DNA of 64,000 nt from Chionoecetes opilio (lineage: Eukaryota; Arthropoda; Malacostraca; Decapoda; Majidae). The stretch is taken from assembly GCA_016584305.1 (NCBI GenBank), contig JACEEZ010022714.1, positions 809,501 to 873,500 on the forward strand, written 5' to 3'. Shown here in pieces: positions 23,811 through 36,779 of this stretch. The notes under the pieces were generated by a model. It did not search any database, was not told the DNA's origin, and worked only from the letters and a program-made list of their open reading frames with translations. Every line of letters begins with the position of its first letter. Within the stretch, counting starts at the first letter, position 1. The translations under genes were made by a program, and so were the position numbers.

Positions 23811-23992
23811 CGTCACCAGCAAGTTTCGCGCCACGGCGGAATGAAAAGGGGTTTTTTTTTCCCCCGTTTTTTCAAAAGTCGGTTTTTTGGGAAAAAGGCG
23901 TGGAAATGAATAATTTTTTTTGGATTAGGTATTTTAAATGTCATTTAAATAAAATTTTGCAAAGAAAAAATGGGGCTGGACGATTACTTTAG
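23811..23992. mobile_element. Partial copy of the TTAA-flanked element of 49120-49794 (unit 1)
   Basis: GACGTCACCAGCAAGTTTCG through GGCTGGACGATTACTTT parallels 49611-49790, allowing for substitutions and homopolymer changes. The homologous part of unit 2 is 31723-31890. Only the right part of the element is recognisable here. Confidence 0.65.
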
Positions 23993-26589
23993 GAGTATAG
24001 CTACCCTACAGGGTTAAAAAAAACATAAAAAATTGGGGCGCTAGCACCCATGGAGTCCGCAAGTTGCCATCTAATCAAGTTTTTTGACCCTTTGGAAGGG
24101 TCTTAATTTCATTTTAATTTTTCCCCATTTTGTGAGAAGGGGGTGGGGGATGAGGGTTTCCAGTCCTTTAGACTTTTGAGGAGGGTGTGTAATTGTACAT
24201 GCACAGTCGTCTAATCTTCTAGGATTTCGGGTTTTTCCTCCCCTACCTACATTTGGGGGCCCGACCCCAGAAAACTTCCAGACATAGATTATTATGTAGG
24301 GAAAAGATAATTTTTAGGGCCTTTTACCCCAATTCTTGAAAAAAAACATAATATTTAGGAGCCAGTACGGGCCCAATTTCCCCAAATGAAAGTGTGACAA
24401 AAACTGTACATGACGAGGGGGCTGAGCCAAAAGGTTTCCAGGGGGTTTTGGGGGTTTTTCCCTATTTTTTGGGGGGTTTCGGTGCACGGGTGGGGACATG
24501 GGGGAAAACCCCTCTTTGATTTGGGGGGCTTTTTGGGGATTTTGAAAAAAAAATATGTATTTTATCCGGGTTAAAAAAAATATTATTAATTGAAGGTTAA
24601 AAAAACATGAGGTTTTAAAAAAAGGGGGGTTTGGAAGAACTAATTTGAGCTTTATGATCCCAAAGAAGTAAAATCAAGAAAAAATGGTCCCATTGGTCCC
24701 TTTTGGTAGTGTATTTCCCGGAAAAGAGGTTCCCTGACAAAAATAAATCAAATAGACAAAGGGAAAGGAGAAATCAAAGAAACACCGATCTTGATGATTC
24801 ATAAAAAACAATGATGTTTAAGGGTTTTGGGAGACAGTTAGAGAAATAAAGAGTGGTGATGAAACCCCATGTTTTCCCAAAAATTGTTTAAGTTTGTTTT
24901 TTGGGCTATTTCGTCTTCCTCAATTTAAATGCCCCAGCAGAAAGGATATTTTCATTTTTAAAAAAATTTTAAAAAAAAAATAAGAAACAAAAAATCTAAA
25001 CCCGAACTTAGTTTGGGTTTTTGCATTCAAAGCGGGATTTTAAAAGGGCCCGGGAAGGGTTTAAAATTTTGCTGTAAATGATTTAAACTAGTCAACATGA
25101 GACTTCAAAATTTTCTACAAAAACCATGAACATGGGTGATTCGAGGAATTTATAATATTTAGTAGCAGTAGTTAGTTAAATTTTAAAAGTAAATGTGATA
25201 TTATTTAGTTTGTTATTCTTTTTCTTTTTTTCGGGGTTTTGAAAAGGGATGTCCAGAAATTAGTTGGATTTTTTTAAATTTCCCCCCGAAGCTTTCCGTA
25301 GAAAAACCGTGAAGGGGGGGCCACCTGCATTTAAATTCCCCCAGGCGCCCCCCTAATTACGAATTATAGCATCACTTACTGATTTTTATGTGCCACTGAA
25401 AATGTTTTCACAGTAGTTATATCAGAAATGTATAACCCACCCCGTTTCAAGCGTTGTTTTATGCTTTGTATCTGCAAATAAAAGTTGCGCATTTTGCTTC
25501 TCACGTTTTTTTTCGGGCGATGACAGGGCAGTAAAGCGGGGGTATTTCAGGGCACTTTTTCCTTGGGTTTAGTGGCAGATTTCACTGAGCAGTTTTTGGG
25601 GGTTTTTCTCCCATGAAAGATTGTTGGGTTTAGCAAACAGGAACTACTTCGAAAACTTTTTTTGCTTTGTCTTTAGTGAGCAAAAACGTTTTTTTGTTAA
25701 AAGGGCCGAAATTAGTGGATGGGTAATTATTTTTTGCAAGATCATTTTTTTTCTAAAATCAAAAAAACATAAAAAATGCCTGCTGATGGGCAGACGAGAT
25801 GGAAAGCTTACTGATTTACTTAGTTTAGGCACATCCTACAATAGGAAAATAATAGCCCTTTTTTTGTTAAAAAAAAAATAAAAAGAAAACAGCACCCTCA
25901 ATGCCCAAGAAGCCGACCTTTAAACATTTTTTTTACGGTGATAAAAAGGGGACAGGGTGTTGCGAGGGGCCTACAGGGGTGTAAGTGACAGGGGTGGTGT
26001 ATATGGTAAAGGAGAAAAGGCAAGGGGGCAGTTTAGCACCCGAGGGGGGGGTGTGTCTGACCTAAAAAAGCGAACACGTAGTTTTCGGCCACTATTTAAA
26101 GGCCCGGGCAGGCCCCCTACCACCACGGCCCGGGGACGGCGCGGGCCACAGTGGGCCATAAAAAGCTACTCAGGGGATTCAGGAAAGTTTTAAAAGAATC
26201 AAAACCTTTGGCTAATCAAAAAAAAATTTTTTTAATTTGGGATGTTTAATTGAAAGTGTTAGTTTGTACCCCTGATTTTTTAGTATTTCGTAATACCCGG
26301 TGGGCATTTGTAACTTTTAGTAGTCAAGTTAACTCTGAGTGAGTGTACGAAAACTTCGTTTTTATTTTAGACTACGGGAAAACCCCAAATTTTGGTAATA
26401 AAGGACGGGTTCGGGGGTCGTTTTTAGAGACACCAAATATTTTTTTGGGACAACTTTGGAAGAAGTGCCTTTTACCCCTATCTTTTTTTTTTCCCCCTTA
26501 GCCAACAAGCCTGGAGAACTGGGGGGAAAACGGGGTTTTTGGTTTTGGGGGGAAACAAATATTTAAGGATTTTTGGCTCCCCAAAAAAT

Positions 26590-27235
26590 ATCAAAGTCAC
26601 TATAAAAATAAAAATTTAACCCAAACCTAACCTTAAACCAAAAAGAAAACCAACCTAACCTAAAACCACAAAGCCCCCCCCATACCCCAACCTTTAAACC
26701 CTTTAAAAAAACCCCAAAAAATATACCTTTAAACCCAACCTAACCCCTTTAAAACCCAAATAAAAACCAACCAACCTAACCTTAACCAAAAAAGTATACC
26801 AAAACCCAACCTAACCTTTAAACCCCCAAAGATAAACCCAACCCAAAACCCTTTAAACAAAAAGTATACCTAACCCAAACCCAACCCAAAACCCCCAAAA
26901 TATACCCCCAACCCTTTAAACCCCAAGGTTTTTAAAAACCCAAAACCTTTAAAAATTTAACCCACAAAGTATTTCCCAAAACCCAAACCCAACCTAACCT
27001 TTAACCAAAGTTTTTACCCTTAAACCTTAAAAACCCAACCTTTTGGGGAACCCCCAAAATATAAAACCCAACAATAACCTTAACCCCCAAAAATATAACC
27101 CCTTTTTCCCAACCCCAACCGGGAACCACAAAAAAATAACCAAAACCCTTTCCCACAAAGATACCTAACCTAAACTAAACCAACCTAAACCCCAAAGTAT
27201 ACCCAAAACCCCCAAAAACCCCAACCCAACCTAAA
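26590..27235. repeat. Degenerate CCTAA/telomere-like array in unit 1
   Basis: About 650 bp of imperfect AACCTAACC, TTAACCACAAAGTATACC and homopolymer-stretched variants. The clean form of the unit is seen at 53340-53490 and 45470-45490 (AACCACAAAGTATACCTAAC). The counterpart in unit 2 is 34240-34760. It is part of the MITE family described at 45095 and 52028, not a telomere. Confidence 0.75.
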
Positions 27236-27649
27236 TGGACCTTTGAATTTTTTTGAGGGCCCCCTCATATTTTTTTTAGCGGGCCCGGGGGGGTTAACCA
27301 AGGCGAGCGCACGCGGAACCTTTTTCAGAGGGGAAGTACAATAACATAAAATACAGTGCGGTAGTCATTTTAGTTTAAAGCCCGGGAAAGGGTGGTTTTC
27401 CCCAAAATATTTTCCCCATTTTTTGGCCTACAATAGGGCTTGGGCTAAGGGGGAGTTGGGTTTTTTTTTGCGCAAAAACCCCCCCCCCCCCCAAAAAAAA
27501 AATTTTAATAAAAGAAACCTAACCTAACCTTTTAAGTTTTAATGAAATTAAACCAAAACCCTTTAAAGGTTTTTTAAAGGAAAACCCAAAAACCAACCCT
27601 TAAAAGGGGGTTTTTAAGAAACCTAACCCAAACCTTTTTAGGTTGGAAT

Positions 27650-27777
27650 GAAACGAGAGAGAGAGAGAGAGGAAGACGAAAAGAGAGTGGGGGGAGAAGA
27701 AGACGGAGAAGAGGGGCGAAGAGAGGGGAAAAGGGGAGAGGGGAGGAGAGAGGAAAAGAGAGAGAAAAGAGAGAGGA

Positions 27778-27832
<55 letters not shown>
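27650..27832. repeat. (GA)n tract followed by a long poly-T run
   Basis: A purine tract of GA/GGA repeats (27650-27780) passes into about 50 T (27782-27831). The unit 2 counterpart is at 35133-35235. Lysine- or serine-rich frames across it are artefacts. Confidence 0.9.
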
Positions 27833-30800
27833 GGGCAAAAAATTTAAAAAAAAACCCATTAAAACCAAAACACCGCTTATTGGAAACGCATGTCATTTGT
27901 ACCCTTACCGCACTCAGGGCGTAGCATTTTGCTATCAAAAAAACAGATCACCGTTTAATAAATTTTGTTTTAGCAGATCAGGGGAATCTGTTTAGTGAGC
28001 AGCGCCCCACGGGGCGGGAAAAATGCCCGGTAAAGCGGGGTTTAAAAAAAGTTTGCTTTTCGGGTGACAGGACGGGAGACTTTTCCAGATCCTTTTAAAC
28101 CTTTTAAAAGAATTTTTTTTCACGTTTGGGAGAGGAATTTTTTTTTTTAACCAAACATCTTTCCCCCAGCTAAATACATAGGGGGACTTTTTTACTTTTT
28201 CCCCTTTAATTTCCCCTGAATTCCCCCCCGAGTAGGGGACCCCAAACTGTTGGGTTAAAATTTTAGTGGCGACTTTACTGTAGAGGTATAGTGGGGTCGC
28301 CCCTCGGGGTTTTTTTTTTTTGTATTTGTTCATTTTATACGCTAATATGACCAGATGAAGACCCAAAAAGCAAGACTTTAAAAATGAACCCCTTTTAACA
28401 TTTCCTGAAATAAAGGAATTTTAAAAATTTTAAAGTAGGTATTTAAAGCCAAACCCCACGTCTGTAAATAAAAAAAGAAACGTTTTTAACTGGCGACCCT
28501 TTACTGTTATCTACCCGGTTAAAAAAAACATTAATATTTCCCTTTTTTTCTGTATAATATTTAAAGGGAAAATTTAAAGGGAAAGTATAATTCCCCCTCA
28601 GCCCAAAGTAGAACATTTTAATTTAAAGTATTTTAATTTTAAAAGCTCAAAGAGGTGTATCCTATTACTGCCCTTTTTTTTTTTTTCCCAAATCCCTTTT
28701 GATGATTAAAATAAAAAAGTGAATATGGGTACCTTTTGGGTAATGTAAATTTTTATGTAAAAAAAAGTATGAATTAATATATTAAATCAACATTAAAATC
28801 CAAAATAAACAATTTTATTTAATGGGGGAGTAGCTATGTAGAATATTTCAGCCCTTTTTATAAAAAAGTATGGAAAATATTAAAGGGGGTTTTTGGGGTT
28901 TTTTCCCCGGGAAAATATAGGGTTTTTTTGACCAAAGGGCTGTCTTTGGGAAAACCCGGGGCGAGCACTCAGCCCCTGTGCGCCCCCCCCTACAATACAG
29001 ACTACAGTCATATAGTTTTGGAAACAGTGGTGATGGCGAAGGAGTGATCATTTTTGGGGGTGGTGAAAGAAGGGCAAGGGTTTCCCGGGGGCAGGTTTCC
29101 CTCCCGGGAAATAATGTTACTGACTGATTCAAAATGACGCCAAACCAAATTTTAAATGTGGAGGAGTGGCCGGGTTTTCCCTTAAAAATTCATTAACAAA
29201 CCCGCGGTTTGTTAAAAATGTGTTGCCCGTAGTGTAGGAGTTGGTTTCACGCCTTTAATTGGTAATTTGCATTTAAAGTATGTCTGTGTCAGTGGTGGTG
29301 TCACAAAAAACGGGAATTAAAAAAATTTTTTTTACTAATTTCACAGAACCCCGTCGCCGCTGGGCCCCGGGGGAAAATAAAACCCCAAGGGTAAAGGGGT
29401 TTTCCCCCCCGGGAAAATTTTTGGGGGGCGCCTACCACCAGGAGGCGGGATACGAAACAAATTCCACCATGTATTGTTATTTAGTTTTGGGGATAAATTA
29501 AAATTTGTATTTAGATATAGTAATAAAATTTTGGGGATTCACCTTAATCCCAAAATTTAATAAAAGGATAACATAATAAAGAATTATGAGGAATTTCCCA
29601 CGTAAGGAATAAACATATTGGAACGTTTCCACGTGTAAGCTCCAGTTTCTTGAAAGGAGTTGTAGTCAAGCATTTACCGATTTTACAGCTCACTATGAAG
29701 TTTAGTCAGTCTTTGATTGTCACCAGGTGTAGTCAACCTCATATTAATTGAGAAAAAATTTACCCGTCAATGGGTTATGAAAAGGGACGAGGTGTAAACA
29801 CATCTTATAAATCACGACCACTGTGAAAGACTCAGCCGCCCCATCCGCGACGCCATTAGTTCCACAGCCACCGCTTGCCATTCTGTGTACCAAAAGCGTC
29901 CACCAATACCCCCTAAAGATAATGACGCCTTCAAAAACCCTCCCCCATCTGCCACTGCTGATATCCCCCAGCAAACACAAAGCGGAGGGCCCCGGACCCC
30001 CTCCGTATGTTTTACGGGGGCCCCACGGAAGTGTACGACGTGGGGCCCTGGGATTTGCTCAGAGGCTCCCCGGCGGGCCGCCCCCCGGGCCCCGCCGTAG
30101 GGATTTGCCCATTTGCCCTTTTATTTTAAACTGTTGAGGAATATTTAGGGTTTTTTTTCAAATATATTGGAATAGTAATGTTTTAAGGGGGGTTGCACAA
30201 CCCATTAGCCGATTAATAGACTAATGGACTGTTCAAACACTTAAAAAACAACTATATCTGCAAATACTTAAAAAGTAAAACAAAAATTTTCCTTCGTTAT
30301 CCAGTAATACGATGAAAAGGAGATCAAAATTCTACGGACATTTTTATTTCATAAGTACAAAAACATTTTCGTTATTGGGTTTTATAATATACTGGGGTGT
30401 CGTGGAACATGTACACCCATGAGAAGGATATTGATTGGGGGCGAACAAATAACAACATCCACCCGCTTGTGCGTTTTCCCAAAGTAACTGTTTTGAAGTG
30501 ATTTCACCGAGTCACTGACACAACGCTGCCGAGGAATTCCTAAAAAAACTGTCGTCTAAAATAATTTTATTACAGTCTATTTCGTATAATGAGGGCAAAA
30601 AAATGTTATAATAATTTCATTATTTATCGACGATTAGGGTGAAATTTTAGCACTTTAGGGTTTTTAACCCTTGAAATGGCTATCGACGTCTGGCAGTTAG
30701 GCTTTGAAGCAGGGCATTAAAATAATATTTTTTTCTAAAATCATGATTTAAATCCATTTTAATTCTCCATCATCACATATTCCTTTATTGGGTTTCCCGA

Positions 30801-31722
30801 GGGTTTTGATATGTGTTGATAATATTTTTGGAAATGTAAAATTTTGGGGAAAATATGCCCTTGGCACATGTTATCCCGAAATCTTTCTCGGTTAATTATA
30901 AAAGGTTTTTTTTATATGATACTAGCTACACACATGACAACTGATAATTTTTTTCCATGAAAACCCCTTTCCCTATGTACGTTCTCACTTTTTTTCTAGT
31001 ATCTCTGGGTTTCCTTTTAAGCTGGAAATTTAAAAAAGGATTATAAATTTTTCTATAAATATTATAAAACTTCTATGCAATTTTTAATAGTTTGAACAGG
31101 CCTAATAATAGTGAGGTACCGTTTGAAGAACTATTAATTACGTGTTGAATATATAATTGATTGAATTTTTCCCACTTCAAATAGTACCAGCCCCCAGGGG
31201 GCCCTCCCGGAGGATTGACGTCAATTGCCGCTGCTTGCCATACTGAGTATACTACAGCAAGATAATCCATAAACTTTTGTTTAAAAAATTTTTTACACAA
31301 AAAAAAATATTAAATTCTTCAAATTCTGTCTTTAATTTCAACATAGAAATTTTTTCCCGTCGAAAATACCCCAGCGCCCTTCGGGGGGCTGACGGAGGTA
31401 AATTTGCCGCCGGGGGCCGCCTTCGCCGTCTACGCCACTAGGCCCCCCGGGATTTAGCTGGGTACCTTGTTAGCGTCTAAATGGGTATCTGTGCAGCTTG
31501 GGAAATTTAGGGGTTTAAAATAGCAAGGTGATTTACGTTAATTAATATTAAAATTTAACAGTTTGTTGTCGTCCATCATTGGGGGGCGATATTTAAACCC
31601 CATGAAGGATGCAAGTATATACCCACGCAAAAAAAAATATCAGGAACCCCAAAATTTCGTCAAGTACTTATTTTTTTTCTGTTCTCTGTGTATTTGTATC
31701 AGCAGGGCTGGGAAGCTCCGAA

Positions 31723-31892
31723 CTTGACGTCACGCATTTGCGCCCGGTGGAATGAAGTGTTTTTTTTTCCCGCGTTTTTTACAAAATCAGTTTTAGGGAA
31801 ATAAGGGGGAAAAGAAAATTTTTTTGGGGATTGGTATTTTTAAAGACATTCAACATAATTGCAAAAAAAAAAGGGTCTGGACGTTATTTTTG
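31723..31892. mobile_element. Partial copy of the TTAA-flanked element of 49120-49794 (unit 2)
   Basis: GACGTCACGCATTTGCGCCC followed by the block ending GGGTCTGGACGTTATTTTT parallels 49611-49790 and the unit 1 copy at 23811, with heavy base-level differences. Confidence 0.6.
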
Positions 31893-34239
31893 GGAGTATA
31901 CTACCTACAGGGGTTTAAAAATAACACAAATTTGGTCCTACCCCCATGGGTCCGAAGTTGCCTATTAATCAAATTTATGAATTTGGAAGGGGATTTTGCT
32001 GTAATTGCCCATTTGTGAGAAGTTGTGGGTATGGGGGTTTCCCCGTCCTTTAGACTTTGGGAGGGTGTGACTCTGTCATAGACAGTCGTTCCTTTTCTAG
32101 GTTTCTGTTCTCCCCACCTACATTTGGGGCCAGCCCTTTCCCGAATCTTCCAGACAAAAATTTTTATGATGAAACGATAATTTTTAGGACCTTTTACACA
32201 ATTCTCTGAAAAAAAAAAATTTGAGGAGCCGTACGACAATTCCCAACTAAAAAAGTGTGAAAACACTCAACTGACGAGTGCTGAGCCAGAGTGCCAATTT
32301 GGGGATTTGTCCCTATATTTGGGGTTTGGGGTGCACTGAGGGGGACAGGGGGGACTTTCCACTCTCGTTTTGGGGACTTTTGGGGTTCGAAAAAAATATG
32401 TATTTTTTTCGTTAAAAATATTATTAATATAAAAGGTTAAAAGAAAACAGAGGTTAAACCGACGGCTAGGAAGAACAATTGAGTTTTAGATCCCAAAGAA
32501 GTAAGTCAAGAATATGGCCCATTGGTCCTTTGGCTATGTTTTTCCGGGAAATTGTAGGCCCGACAAAATAAATCCCCTGACAAAGAGGGAGAGTAAAAGA
32601 AACACCGTTTTGATGATATAAATCCTGATTTGAAGGCTTTGGAGACAGAGGAAAAAAAGAGTGGTGATGAAACTCCCATGTTTCCAAATTTTAAATTTTT
32701 TTTCGGGCTTTTGGCGCTTCCTCATTCGGGCCACGCAAAAAGGATATTTTCTTTTTGTAAACAATTTAAAAAAAAAACTAAGAAACAAATCTAACCAGAA
32801 CCTAGGGCTTCTGCTTCAAACGGTATTTAAAAGGGCCCCGGGAATTTTTCAATTTTGCTGTAAATGAAAAACGTCAACATATGATTCAGAATCTAAAAAT
32901 ACCTGAACATGAGATTCGAGGATGAAATATTTAGTATGCATGAGTTAGTATTTATAGTAGTGATGATTTATTTTGTTAGTTATTCTAATTCTTTCTTTCT
33001 GGTTAGACAGTATTCCAGATATTTGTTGGATTATTAATTCCCCAAAAACACCGTAGATAACAGTGAAGTCCCCCTGCAGGGAAATCGCCAGGCGCCAAAA
33101 ATTCGAATTTTGCATCACTCTGATTTTTATGTGCCCCTGAAATGTTACACAGTAGTTTAATCATGCTGTAAACCCACCCCGTTTCGGGGTTTTTTAAACT
33201 TTGTATCTGCAAAAATAACGTTCGCTTTGCTTCTCAGTTTTTTTTTCGCGCGATGACAGAAGTAAACGGCTATTACACGGCACATTTGTCAGTGGCAGAT
33301 TTCATGAGCATTTTTTTTAGGATTTTTCTCGATGAAAGCCTGTTTGGTGAGCAAAAAGAGAACTTTCGAAGCATTTTTGCTCGTCATTTGAGTGACAAAA
33401 AAACGTTTTCTGTTAAAAGGACCGAAATTGTGGATGACTATATTATTTATTGCAAAATCATTTTTTCTAAAAAATCAAAAAAACATCAAATGCCCGCGAC
33501 TGGACAACAGTGAAAGCTTTGATTGATTGTTCGGACTCCCACCTATGGAATATATAGCCCTTTTTTTGTTAAAAAAAACATAAAAAAGAAAAAAGCACCC
33601 CCAAAGCCTAGAAGCCTGACCCAATCTTTTTTTTAGGGTACACAGGCGACAGGTGTGTGCGAGGCCCCTACGTGTGTAGTGACAGGTGTGGGTAATGGTA
33701 AAGCGAGAGAGGCTAAAATGCGTGTTTCACCGAGTGTGTGTGTCTGACCTAAAAGAGCGAACCGTAAGTTTTCCGCCCTATAACGGCGTCAGCCCCACCA
33801 CCCGGCCCCGGGTACGGCGCGGGCCACGTGGTCCAAGAACACTCACGGGGATTACAGGAAGTTTAAATGAATCAAAAGCCTTTGGCCAAAACAAAAAACT
33901 TTTTTAATTTGGTAGTTTTAATTAAAAAATTGTTTCGTACACTATTTTGAGTATTTTCGTACAAAAACCTTTCCATTTTGAAAACCCAGTAGTCAATTCA
34001 ACTTCGTGAGTGTACGAAAAGCTTTGTTTTATATAGACTACGAAAAAATTTTGGAAAATGGACGAGATTTTTTGCGGGCGTTTTAGAGCACCAAAAATTT
34101 TTGGGACAACTTTGGAAGAAGCCCTTTACCCCTATCTTTTTTTTTCCCCCTATAGCCAAAAAGCCTGGAGAACTGGCGGGAATACGGGGGGTTTTGGGGG
34201 AGGGAACAAAAAATAAGTATTTATGGCTCCCCAAAAAAA

Positions 34240-34762
34240 CATCAAAAACTATAGAAAAAAAACCTAACTAACCTTAACCACAAAGTATAAACCTAACCTT
34301 AACCACAAAGTATACCTACCAACCAAACCTTTAAACCCCAAAATTATACCTAAAACCTAACCTTAACCAAAAGTATACCTAAACCTAACCTAACCTTAAC
34401 CACAAGTATACCTAACCTAACCAACCCCCAAAAAAAAAAAGTATACCTAAACCCAACCTTAACCACAAAATATACCCAACCTAACCTAAACCTAACCCCA
34501 AGTTACCCAACCCTTAACCACAAGGGATACCTAACCCAAACCCAAAATTAACCACAAAATATCCTAACCCAACCTAAACCCCCTTAACCCAAAAATTTCA
34601 ACCTAACCAACCTTAACCCCAAAAATACCTAAACCAACCCAACCTTAACCCCAAAGTAAACCTAAACCTTAACCCCAAAAGTTACCTAAAACCCAACCCC
34701 AACCTAACCTTAAACCCCAAAATTTACCTAACCCTAACCAACCTAACCTAAATGGGCTTAGA
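34240..34762. repeat. Degenerate CCTAA/telomere-like array in unit 2
   Basis: Repeats of CCTAACCTTAACCACAAAGTATA and shortened variants over about 520 bp, less corrupted than the unit 1 version at 26590-27235. Confidence 0.8.
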
Positions 34763-35132
34763 ATTTTTTGAGGACCTCATATTTCTAGCGGCCGTGTGGG
34801 TTAACCAAGGGTGACGCACGCTGGAACCTTTTCGATGTGAAGTACAATAAGCATACATACAGTGCGGTAGTTTATTTCAGTCAAAACCGGAGGGTAGTTC
34901 CCAAAAAATTTTCCCCATTTTTTTCTTGGCCTACAATAGGGGCGTTTAAGGGGAGTTTTATTTTGCGCAACCCCCCCCCCCCAAAAAAAAAAATGTAATA
35001 ATGAACCAAAACCCAAAATTATAAGTTTTTAAAGAAACTTAACCTAACTTAAAGGGTTTTTAAAGAAACCTAACCTAACCCTTTAAAAAATTTTTAAAGA
35101 AAAATAACCTAAACCTTTTAGGTTTTAAGAAA

Positions 35133-35186
35133 AATAGAGAGAGAGAGAGAGAGAGAGAGAGGAAGAGAGAAGGAGAGAGAGAGGAG

Positions 35187-35235
<49 letters not shown>
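35133..35235. repeat. (GA)n tract followed by poly-T, unit 2
   Basis: AGAGAGAG-type repeat passing into about 45 T residues, the counterpart of 27650-27832 in unit 1. Confidence 0.9.
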
Positions 35236-35237
<2 letters not shown>

Positions 35238-36743
35238 GCAAATTAAAACTATCTCCATTACAAAAGCACCCCCTTTTAGGAAGGCTTTATCATTTGTACA
35301 TTACCGCACTCAGGTCTGTATGCTTTTTTTCACAAAAAACAGATCCCGTGTAAAGTTTGTTGAGCGCTCAGTGAATCTCTCAGTGGCGGCTCATGACAGA
35401 AAAGTGCCCGTGTAATAGCGCCTTAAACGTAGCTTTTTGGGGGCAGGACGCAGACTTTCCCGATCTTCAAACTTTAATAGAATTTTTTTCCGGGCAAGGA
35501 ATTTTTTTATCCAAGCATCTTTCCGAGCTAATATACTAGAGCTTGTTTTTTCTTTACCTCTAATTTCCCTGAATTCCCCAGGTAGCGACTCAACGTTGGT
35601 TAAAAAACTAGCTGGCGACTTTACGTAGTAGGTATAGTGAGGTCGCCACTCGGTTTTTTTTTTTTGTCATTTGTTCTTTAAGCGCAATAGACACGATGAG
35701 ACACAAAATGACACAGACTTTCCAGATAAAACCCTTAACTTTCCCAAATCATGGAGTACAAATAATGTAGTATTAACGCCACCCCCAAAGTCTGAAAAAA
35801 CAAAGAAACGTTGAACTGGCGACTCACGTTATCTACGGGAAGACATTAAAATTTTCATTATTTCTGTATCATATTTCAAGCAAAGTAAGGATATTATCCC
35901 CCATGCCTAAAGTAGAAATTTTATTAAAAGTATTTTTTTTTAAAAGTCATGAGGCTGTATCCTATTACTGCCTTTTTTTTTTTTTGCAGTCCTTGTGATG
36001 ATTATAATAAAAAAGTGAATTATGCTACTTCATGTGTAATGTAATATATTATGTAAAACAAAGTATGAATTAATATCATTAAATCAACATTAAAATCAAC
36101 ATAGCAATTTTAATTTACATGTGGAGTAGCTATGTAGCATATATTTCAGCATTTTTATAACAAGTATGGAAATATATGAAATGGGGATTTCTGGGGATTT
36201 TCCCCCAAATATATAGGGATTTTTAGACCAGGGCTGTCTGGCAACCCCGGACTGAGCACTCAGCACTGTGCGCCACTACACTACAGACTACAGTCACTAT
36301 AGTTGGAACAGTGGTGACTGGCGAGTGATCATTTGTGGTGGTGGTGAAAGAAGACAATGTTCCGGCTGGCAGGTACCCTCGGCAACTAACTGTTACTGCC
36401 TGATTCAGTGACGCTCACCCATTATACTGTGGTATGGAGTGGCCGGCTTTACTTAACATTCATTAACATAACCTGCGGTAGTTAAAGTGTGTTGCCCGTA
36501 GTGTAGGAGTTGGCTACACGCCTACTTGGTAATTTGCATTAATGTATGTCTGTGTCAGTGGTGGTGTACACAACCGCGGGACTTAACTGACTTTACTTTC
36601 TTTACTAACTACTCACAGTAACAGTCTGCCGCTGCACGGAGGAACATAACCCAATGGGTAAATATTTCTCAGGAGTTGGCGGTGCCAACCAGCCGCGGCA
36701 GCCGGTGTAGCGATCTGACTAGCCTTGCCCGAGTAGCTACACT

Positions 36744-36775
36744 GCACATTTGTGCAGTGTAGCTGCGGTTACCGG
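36744..36775. repeat. Perfect 30-bp palindrome (hairpin)
   Basis: AGCTACACTGCACA is followed after TT by its exact complement TGTGCAGTGTAGCT. A related hairpin with 13-bp stems (CTGCACAAATGTG and CACATTTGTGCAG) lies at about 41914-41950, and GTGCAGTGTAGCTACTCGGG recurs at 46815-46835. The two hairpins face each other across the 36.7-41.95 kb interval and may be the ends of a larger composite element. Confidence 0.75.
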
Positions 36776-36779
36776 TCAT

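Larger units (their letters stand above)
22930..29430. repeat. Tandem unit 1 (about 6.5 kb, noisy sequence)
   Basis: Landmarks in this unit recur in the same order in 29431-36690: TACGAAACAAATT near 22960 and 29450, GTTAGCGTCTAAA near 23530 and 31470, CTGGACGATTACTTT near 23972 against a corrupted copy near 31880, GCATCACTTACTGATTTTTATG near 25370 against 33112, GTTAACCAAGG near 27292 and 34798, and TGTTGCCCGTAGTGTAGGAG near 29220 and 36490. No gene is supported: the open frames are short, do not match between the copies and follow low-complexity DNA. The sequence shows strong homopolymer stretching. Confidence 0.8.
29431..36690. repeat. Tandem unit 2 (about 7.3 kb)
   Basis: Same landmarks as unit 1, offset about 6.45 kb at the start and about 7.3-7.9 kb later, because roughly 1.45 kb (about 29990-31460) is present here but absent from unit 1. 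Base quality improves toward the right end. From about 36.3 kb the sequence looks normal. No gene is supported. The frame at 33253-33513 (86 codons, VNGYYTAHLSVADFMSIFF) is the cleanest open stretch but is not conserved in unit 1. Confidence 0.8.

Noticed and set aside
26590..27235. True telomere or telomere-proximal array
   Set aside because: The repeats are degenerate, mixed with AAGTATACC units and located inside a repeated block; the same mixture occurs inside MITEs.
27600..27995. Lysine-, serine- or glutamate-rich frames over the GA and poly-T tract
   Set aside because: Low-complexity artefacts; both strands are open because of the simple repeat.
33253..33513. Small protein gene (86 codons)
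   Set aside because: The frame is not preserved in the tandem copy near 25550-25880 or in the fragment at 37430, and it lies in corrupted sequence.
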